Origin: Streptomyces sp. CGMCC 4.7035
GTDB lineage: Bacteria > Actinomycetota > Actinomycetes > Streptomycetales > Streptomycetaceae
Assembly (NCBI RefSeq): GCF_031583065.1
Contig: NZ_CP134053.1
Span: 806,001-870,000, forward strand
Direction of reading: 5' to 3'
Length of the DNA stretch: 64,000 bases
A program made the position numbers and the translations under genes. The notes below the pieces were generated by a model, which ran no database searches, was not told the DNA's origin, and worked only from the letters and a program-made list of their open reading frames with translations. Below, one piece after another: positions 37,901 to 46,900 of the stretch (the stretch's first letter is position 1; the number at the start of each line of letters is the position of its first letter).

Positions 37901-40900
37901 GGAGGGTGCGTCGGAGGGCGTGCCGGGTGTGTCGGTGCCGGTGGTGGTGCTGGATGAGCCGGGTGTGGTGGCGGCGGTGTCGTCGTTGTCCGGTGGGTCT
38001 GTGCCGGTGTCGTTGGTGTCGGGGCAGTTGGCGTATGTGATTTATACGTCGGGGTCGACGGGGACGCCGAAGGGTGTGGCGGTCTCGCATGGGGCGTTGG
38101 CGAATACGGTGGCGGTGTTCACGCCGGTGTTCGGTGCGGTGCCGGGTGTGGGGGTGTTGCAGTTCGTTTCGTTCAGTTTCGATGCGTCGGTGCTGGATGT
38201 GGCGGTGGCGTTGACGTCGGGGGCGCGTTTGGTGGTGGCGTCGGCGGCGCAGCGGGTGGATGCGGGGTTGTTGCGGGATCTGGTGGTCTCGGCCGGGGTG
38301 CGGGTGGCCAGTGTGGTGCCGAGTCTGCTGGAGATGCTCTCGCCGGGGGATCTGGCGCCGGTGGAGCACATGGTGGTGGGTTCGGAGGCGATCTCTGCCC
38401 GGACGGCCGGGGCGTGGGCGCAGGGCCGTGTGTTGTCCCATGCCTATGGTCCGACGGAGGCCGCGGTGATGATGGCGGCCGGGGTGCTGGATCCGGGGGT
38501 GGCGGAGTCTGCGGTGGTGTCGTTCGGGCGTCCGTCCGGTAACAGCCGGGTGTTCGTGCTGGACGAGCGGCTTGCTCCGGTGCCGGTGGGTGTGGCGGGT
38601 GAGTTGTATATCGCGGGTGCGCAGCTGGCCCGTGGGTATGCGGGCCGTGCGGGTCTGACCGGTGAGCGGTTCGTCGCCGACCCGTTCGACACCACCGGTG
38701 GTGGTGGCCGTTTGTACCGGACCGGGGATGTGGTGCGGTGGAGCGAGTCCGGTGAGCTGGTGTTCGTCGGGCGTGCGGATGAGCAGGTGAAGGTCCGTGG
38801 TTTCCGGATCGAGCTGGGCGAGATCCAGGCGGTCATCGCCGCGCACCCGCAGGTCGGGCAGGCTGCCGTGATCGCGCGGGAGGATGAGGGCGGGGACAAG
38901 CGTCTGGTCGCCTACGTCGTCCCGGCAACCGGTGCGGAAGCCGATCCGGTCGTGCTGCGGGAGCATGTTGCTTCGCGGCTGCCGGAGTACATGGTTCCGG
39001 CTGCGGTGGTGGTGCTGGATGTGCTGCCGCTGAACACGAACGGGAAGCTGGACCGCAAGGCCCTGCCCGCGCCGGACTTCACCGCGATCGCTGGTTCCGG
39101 GCGTGGCCCGGCCAACGTGCGCGAGGAACTGCTCTGCCAGGGCTTTGCCGAGGTCCTGGGGCTGGAGTCGGTCGGCGTCGATGACGACTTCTTCGCGCTG
39201 GGCGGTCATTCTCTGCTGGCGGTGCGGCTGGTGGAGTGGTTGCGGGTGCGGGGTGTGTCGGTGTCGGTGCGGGCGCTGTTCGTCTCGCCGACGCCGGCGG
39301 GTCTGGCGGCCACCTCGGGTGCGGTGTCGGTGGTGGTGCCGGAGAACCTGATCCCGGACGGGGCGCAGGTGATCACGCCGGAGATGCTGCCGCTGGTCGA
39401 GCTGACCGAGGCCGAGGTCCAGACCGTGGTCGGCACGGTCGAGGGCGGTGCGGCGAACGTGGCGGACATCTATCCGCTGGCCCCGCTGCAGGAAGGCATC
39501 TTCTTCCACCACCTGCTGGCCGACGGCGGCCAGGACGCGTACGCGCTGCCGACGGTCCTCGAGTTCGACGGCCGTTCCCGGCTCGACGGGTTCCTCTCCG
39601 CGTTGCAGCAGGTGATCGACCGGCACGACGTGTTCCGCACGTCGGTGGTGTGGCAGGGGCTGCGCGAGCCGGTCCAGGTGGTGTGGCGATCTGCGGCGCT
39701 GCCCGTCACCGAGGTCAGGCTCGATGCCGATGCCGAGGACCCGGCGGCGGAGTTGGTGGCGTCGGTCGGACTGTCGATGGACCTGGGGCGCGCACCGCTC
39801 CTGGACCTGCACATCACCGAGATGTCCGACGGCCGGTGGCTCGGACTGCTGCGGATGCACCACCTGGTGCAGGACCACACCACGTTGGAGGTGGTGCTGG
39901 GCGAGATCCAGGCGGTGCTGGAGGGCCGGGCCGAGGAGCTTCCGGAGCCGTTGTCGTTCCGGGAATTCGTGGCGCAGGCCCGGGCCGGTCTGGACACCGG
40001 GGAGCACGAGGAGTTCTTCCGCGAGCTGCTGGCCGGGGTGGACGAGCCGACCGCGGCGTTCGGTGTCACTGACGTACGCGGCGACGGCTCCGCGGTCGAA
40101 CGGGCAGTCCTGCCCGTCGATCCCGAGCTGGCGGTGCGCTTGCGGGAGATGTCCCGTCGGCTGGGGGCCAGCCCGGCCACGGTGATGCATGTGGCGTGGT
40201 CGCGGGTGCTGGCGGCGGTCTCCGGCCGTGACGACGTCGTCTTCGGCACCGTGCTGCTGGGACGCATGAACGCCGGCGCCGGCTCCGACCGGGTACCCGG
40301 CCTGTTCATGAACACCCTTCCGGTGCGGGTGCGCACCACCGAACTCGACGTACAGGCCGCGGTTGCGGCGATGCGCGGTCAGCTGGCCGGGCTGTTGGAG
40401 CACGAGCACGCGCCGCTGGCGCTGGCCCAGCGGGTCAGCGGGGTGCCGGCCGATGAGCCGCTGTTCACCGCGCTGTTCAACTACCGGCACAACACCGCCG
40501 GAGGGGCACATGGTGCCGGCGACGGCGGTGCCCGTGGCGGCGGGTTCGACGGTGTCCGGCCGGTGCTCGCCCGGGACAGCACCAACTACCCGTTGACGGT
40601 GTCGGTCGATGACAGTGGCGCCGAGCGCTTTGCCGTGACGGTGGATGCGGTCGGGCCGATCGATCCGCAGGCTGTGGCGGGGATGCTGCTCACCGCGGTC
40701 GGCGGTGTGGTGTCGGCGTTGGAGAACGCTCTGGACGGCGGCGTGCAGGTGCCGCTGTCGGCGGTGGGTGTGCTGGACGCCGCGGAGCTGGACCAGGTGC
40801 TGCGTCAGTGGAACGACACCGATGTGGTCGTACCGCGGGGGACGCTGCCGGAGGTGTTCGCGGCGCAGGTGGCGCGGACGCCGGACGCGGTGGCAGTGGT

Positions 40901-43900
40901 GTCGGGGGACGAGCGGTTGACCTATGCGCAGTTGGACGCGCGGGCGAACCAGCTGGCGAGGTTGCTGGCCGGACACGGGGTGGGCCCGGACTCGCTGGTG
41001 GCGGTGCTGATGGAGCGTTCTGCCGATCTGGTGGTGGCGCTGCTGGGAGTGCTCAAGGCGGGGGCGGCGTATCTGCCGATCGACCCGGCCTACCCGGCCG
41101 AGCGGATCGGCTTCGTGCTCGCCGATGCACGTCCGTCGCTCGTGTTCACCGCGACCGCGTGCCTTCCTGCTCTGTCCGAAGTGGATGTACCGGTGTTCGT
41201 GCTGGACGATCCGCGGACCGCGGCGAGGGTCGCCGATCTGGACGACAGCGCCCTGACATCAGCGGAGCGCTGTGGCTCTCTGCTGTTGGATCACCCCGCG
41301 TATGCGATCTACACGTCGGGATCGACGGGGCGTCCCAAGGGCGTGGCTGTCACTCACCGCAATGTGATGAGCCTGTTCGCGTCGACGATGAAGCTCTTCG
41401 AGTTCGGTTCCGACGACGTGTGGAGCTGGTTCCACTCGTTCGCCTTCGACTTCTCGGTGTGGGAGTTGTGGGGCGCGCTGCTGCACGGTGGACGACTGGT
41501 GGTGGTCTCGTACGAGGTTTCCCGGTCGCCGGAGGAGTTCTGGGACCTGCTTGATCGTGAGCGGGTCACGGTCCTGAGCCAGACGCCGTCGGCGTTCTAC
41601 CAGCTGATTGCGGCTGGGGCGAGCCGTCCGGACTCGGCTGCGGCGCTTCGTGCCGTGGTGTTCGGCGGGGAGGCGTTGGATCCCGCGCGGCTGGCTGACT
41701 GGTGGGCCGGCCGGCCGGGGGGCCGCCCGCGTCTTGTCAACATGTACGGCATCACCGAGACCACCGTGCATGTCACCTATCGCGCGCTCGAGGCCGGTGA
41801 CATCGGGACGGCGGCCAGCGCGATCGGGCGAGGGATCCCTGGGCTGTCGGTGTACGTGCTTGATGACGGGCTTCGTCCGGTGCCGGCCGGGGTTGCCGGG
41901 GAGTTGTATGTCGCTGGTGCGCAGTTGGCCCGTGGGTACATGGGGCGCGCTGGTCTGACCGGTGAGCGCTTCGTGGCCTCCCCCTTCGGTGTCGGGGAGC
42001 GGATGTACCGCACCGGTGACCGGGCGCGCTGGACGGCCGATGGGGACCTGGTGTACCTGGGCCGGGCCGACGAGCAGGTGAAGATCCGTGGTTTCCGGAT
42101 CGAGCCGGGCGAGATCCAGGCGGTCATCGCCGAGCATCCGCAGGTGGCGCAGGCGGCTGTGATCGCGCGGGAGGATGTGGGCGGGGACAGGCGTCTGGTC
42201 GCCTACGTCGTCCCGACCGCGGATGCCGATGCCGATGCCGCAGACGGGCTCCGCGCAGTGTTGCGGGAGCATGTTGCTTCGCGTCTGCCGGAGTACATGG
42301 TTCCGGCTGCGGTGGTGGTGCTGGACGGGCTGCCGCTCACGGTGAACGGCAAGCTGGACCGTAAGGCGCTGCCGGCGCCGGACTTCACCGCGATCGCTGG
42401 TTCCGGGCGTGGCCCGGCGAACGTGCGCGAAGAGATCCTGTGCCAGGCGTTCGCGGAGGTTCTGGGGCTGGAGTCGGTCGGTGTCGATGACGACTTCTTC
42501 GCGCTGGGTGGTCACTCCCTGCTGGCGGTGCGGCTGGTGGAGTGGTTGCGGGTGCGGGGTGTGTCGGTGTCGGTGCGGGCGCTTTTCGAGACCCCGACCG
42601 CTGTGGGTCTGGCGGCGGTGGCCGGTGCGGTGTCGGTGGTGGTGCCGGAGAACCTGATCCCGGACGGGGCGCAGGTGATCACGCCGGAGATGCTGCCGCT
42701 GGTCGAGCTGACCGAGGCCGAGGTCCAGACCGTGCTCGGCACGGTCGAGGGCGGTGCGGCGAACGTGGCGGACATCTACCCGCTGGCCCCGCTGCAGGAA
42801 GGCATCTTCTTCCACCACCTGCTGGCCGACGGCGGCCAGGACGCGTATGTCCTGCCGATGGTCCTCGAGTTCGACGGCCGTTCCCGGCTCGACGGGTTCC
42901 TCTCCGCGTTGCAGCAGGTGATCGACCGGCACGATGTGTTCCGCACGTCGGTCGTGTGGCAGGGGCTGCGCGAGCCGGTCCAGGTGGTGTGGCGGTCCGC
43001 GGCACTGCCGGTCACCGAGGTGACTCTTGCCGCCGATGCCGCGGACCCGGCGGCGGAGCTGGTGGCGTCGGTCGGCCTGTCGATGGACCTGGGGCGCGCA
43101 CCGCTCCTGGACCTGCATATCACCGAGGCCTCCGACGGCCGGTGGCTCGGATTGCTGAGGACACATCACCTGGTGCAGGACCACACCACGTTGGAGGTGG
43201 TGCTGGGCGAGATCCAGGCAGTGCTGGAGGACAGGATCGAGGACTTGCCGGAGCCGTTGCCGTTCCGGGAGTTCGTGGCCCAGGCCCGGGCCGCTCTCGA
43301 CGCCGGGGAGCACGAGGAGTACTTCCGGGAGCTGCTGGGCGATGTCCAGGAGCCGACCACGGCCTTCGGGGTCAGCGACGTGCACGGAGACGGCTCGAAG
43401 GTGGTACGGACGAGCCTGCCTGTGGATGCCGAGCTGGCGGTGCGGTTGCGTGAGGCGGCCCGTCGGTTGGGGGCCAGCCCGGCCACGGTGATGCATGTGG
43501 CGTGGTCGCGGGTGCTGGCGGTGGTCTCCGGCCGTGACGACGTCGTCTTCGGCACGCTGCTGTTCGGGCGGATGAACGCCGGTGCCGGCTCGGACCGGGT
43601 GCCTGGCCTGTTCATCAACACCCTTCCGGTGCGGGTGCGCACCGGCGAACTCAACGCTCTGGACGCCGTCGCGGCGATGCGCGGTCAGCTGGCCGGGCTG
43701 CTCGAGCACGAGCACGCGCCGCTGGCCCTGGCCCAGCGCGCCAGCGCGGTGCCGGCCGATGAGTCGCTCTTCAACTCGCTGTTCAACTACCGCCACATCA
43801 CGAACGGCGGACACCAGGGCGCTGACGAATCCGGAGCCGACCGGGGCAGCGGGTTCGACGGTGTCCGTCCGCTGTTCGCCCGGGAGCGGACCAACTATCC

Positions 43901-46900
43901 GCTGTCCGTGTCGATCGATGACGACGGTCATGGGTTCGGACTGGTCGTGGACGCGGTCGGGTCGATCGATCCGCAGGCTGTGGTCGCGATGCTGCACACG
44001 GTGGTCGGCCACCTCGTCTCGGCGTTGGAGGATGGCCTCGACGGCGGCGGCGCGCAGGTGCCGCTCTCGGCGGTGGGCGTGCTGGACGCCGCCGAGCTGG
44101 ACCAGGTGCTGCGTCAGTGGAACGACACGGGCGCGCCGGTTTCGCGAGGGACGTTGCCGGAGTTGTTCGCGGCGCAGGTGGCGCGGACGCCGGATGTGCC
44201 GGCGGTGGTGTTCGAGGGTGGTTCGGTGTCGTATGCCGAGCTGGATGCGCGTGCGAATCGTCTGGCCCGGTATCTGTCGGGGCTGGGTGTGGGTGCGGAG
44301 TCGGTGGTGGCTCTGTGTCTGCCGCGTGGTGTGGATGTGATCGTGGCGATGCTGGCCGTGTCGAAGGCTGGGGCGGCGTATCTGCCGATCGATCCGGAGT
44401 ATCCGGCGGAGCGGATCGCGTTCATGCTCACCGATGCCCGGGTGGCGGTTCTGGTCCGCACGGAGGACGTGCTGCTCGATGGGTTGCCGGCCGGGCTGGT
44501 GCGGATGGTGACTCTGGACGATCCGCAGGTGGCTGCGGAGGTGTCGGCTATGTCTGACGACGCTTTCTCGGTTTCTCAACTTCTAGATCATTCCGCCTAT
44601 ATGATCTACACGTCTGGGTCTACGGGGGTGCCCAAGGGTGTGGTGGTCACGCATGCGGGGTTGGGGAGTTTGGTGGCTTCCCAGTCGCGGAGGTTCGCGA
44701 TTGGTGAGGGCAGCCGGGTGCTGCAGTTCGCCTCGGTCGGTTTCGATGCGGCCAGTGCTGAGATTTTCGTGTCGTTGTGTTCGGGTGCGTCCTTGGTGGT
44801 GGCTCCGGCACGGGAGTTGTTGCCGGGTGCCGGCTTGAGCGGTGTGGTGGCGAGGTTCGGGGTGACGCATGTGACGTTGCCGCCTGCGGTGTTGGCGGTG
44901 TTGGAGCCTGAGGATCTGGGTTCGGTGACGACGTTGGTGTCTGCGGGTGAGGCGCTGGGTGGGGAGTTGGTGGCCCGGTGGTCTTCTGGGCGGCGGCTGG
45001 TCAACGCGTACGGGCCGACGGAGACGACGGTGTGTGCGGCGATGTCGGGTGTGTTGTCGGCCGGGGATGTGCCGCATATCGGTACTCCGGTGTTCAACGC
45101 TCGGGCGTATGTGCTGGATGAGCGGCTTGTTCCGGTGCCGGTGGGTGTGGCCGGTGAGCTGTATATCGCGGGTGAGGGTCTGGCTCGTGGGTATGCGGGT
45201 CGTTCGGGTCTGACCGCGGAGCGGTTTGTCGCCGACCCGTTCGGTACTGCCACTGGTGGTGGTCGTTTGTACCGGACCGGGGATGTGGTGCGGTGGGATG
45301 CCGCGGGGAACCTGGTGTTCGCCGGGCGTGCGGATGAGCAGGTGAAGGTCCGTGGGTATCGGATCGAGCCGGGTGAGATCCAGGCGGTGATCGCCGCGCA
45401 TCCGCAGGTGGCGCAGGCCGCGGTGATCGTGCGGGAGGATGCGGGCGGGGACAGGCGTCTGGTCGCCTACGTCGTCCCGACCGCCGATGACGATGCCGAC
45501 GCTGCTGTCGCCGGCGGACTGCCGACCGCGCTGCGGGAGCATGTCGCCTCGCGTCTGCCGGAGTACATGGTCCCGGCTGCGGTGGTGGTGCTGGACACGC
45601 TGCCGCTCACGGTGAACGGGAAGCTGGACCGCAAGGCCCTGCCCGCACCGAACTTCGCCTCCGCGGCCGGGGCCGGGCGCGGTCCCGCCAACGTGCGCGA
45701 GGAGATCCTGTGCCAGGCGTTCGCCGAGGTCCTCGGACTGGAGTCCGTGAGTGTCGACGACGACTTCTTCGCGCTGGGTGGGCACTCTCTGCTCGCGGTG
45801 CGTCTCGTCAGCCGGGTGCGTGCGGTTCTCGGGATCGAGGTGTCTCTGCGGATGCTCTTCGAGGCTCCGACCGTGGCCGGTCTCGCGGCGCGGCTTTCGG
45901 GGGCCGGTGTGGCGCGTTCGGCTTTGGTGCCGTGGGTGCGTCCGGAGCGGTTGCCGTTGTCGTTCGCGCAGCAGCGCCTGTGGTTCATCGGGCAGCTGGA
46001 AGGACGGAGCGCGCTCTACAACGTCCCGGTGGCGATTCGCCTGTCCGGTGACGTCGACCAGGTCGCGCTCGCGGCGGCCCTGCGGGATGTGATCGGCCGG
46101 CACGAGGTGCTGCGCACGGTCTTCCCCACCGCCGCGGACGGGCAGCCGTACCAGCAGATCATCGGCCTTGATGACCTGCAGTGGGAGCTGCAGCGGGTCC
46201 AGGTGGCTGCCGCGGAACTGCCGGGTGCGGTCGCGCAGGCGGTGGACTACGCCTTCGATCTGGTCTCCGAGGTGCCGATCCGGGCATGGCTGTTCACGGC
46301 CGGGCCGGAGGAGCATGTTCTCGTCGTGGTGGTACACCACATCTCCGGCGACGGCTGGTCCATCGGACCACTCGCGAAGGACGTGTCGGCGGCGTACGCG
46401 GCGCGCCTTGAAGGCCGTGCTCCGGTATGGGAGCCGTTGCCGGTGCAGTACGCGGACTACGCGCTGTGGCAGCGCGAACTGCTCGGTGACGATCAGGACC
46501 AGAACAGCCTGATCTCCCGGCAGGTCGCCTACTGGCGCCAGGCCCTGACCGGGGCGCCCGAGGAGCTGTCACTGCCGGTGGACCGTCCGCGTCCGGAGGT
46601 GGCGAGCCACCGCGGACACACCGTTCCGGTGCAGGTCTCGGCTGACGTGCACGCCCGGATTGCGGGCATGGCGCGTGAGCGGGGCGTGACGGCGTTCATG
46701 GTCGTGCAGGCCGCGCTGGCGGTGCTGCTGTCCAAGCTCGGTGCCGGTGAGGACATCCCGATGGGTGCCGCGGTCGCCGGGCGTACGGATGAGGCGCTGG
46801 ACGACCTGGTCGGCTTCTTCGTGAACACGCTGGTGATGCGCACGGACCTGTCGGGCGACCCGACGTTCACCGAGGTGCTGGACCGGGTACGGCGGGTGAG

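Noticed and set aside
33778..38704. Repeats as a transposon or CRISPR array
   Set aside because: The repeats are coding, in frame, direct and spaced by a module length; no transposase, inverted ends or short spacer pattern is present.
39236..40072. Other-frame + strand ORFs rich in Gly, Ala and Arg
   Set aside because: They lie inside NRPS domains, recur at each module and have shadow composition; the NRPS frame carries all recognisable motifs.
30231..40976. Antisense open frame of 3581 codons, with others such as 6658-11322, 16755-22673, 52562-58951 and 59021-63445
   Set aside because: Their translations are low-complexity His, Arg, Gln and Pro mixtures that repeat in step with the NRPS modules. 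They arise because G/C-ending codons on the + strand leave the complementary frame without stops. No ribosome binding site or known domain.
44100..44600. Promoter-like AT-richer bases near 44560-44600
   Set aside because: The stretch (TTTCTCAACTTCTAGATCATTCC) is only locally less G/C-rich, lies within the module 14 A domain, and the frame runs through it; no start signal follows.
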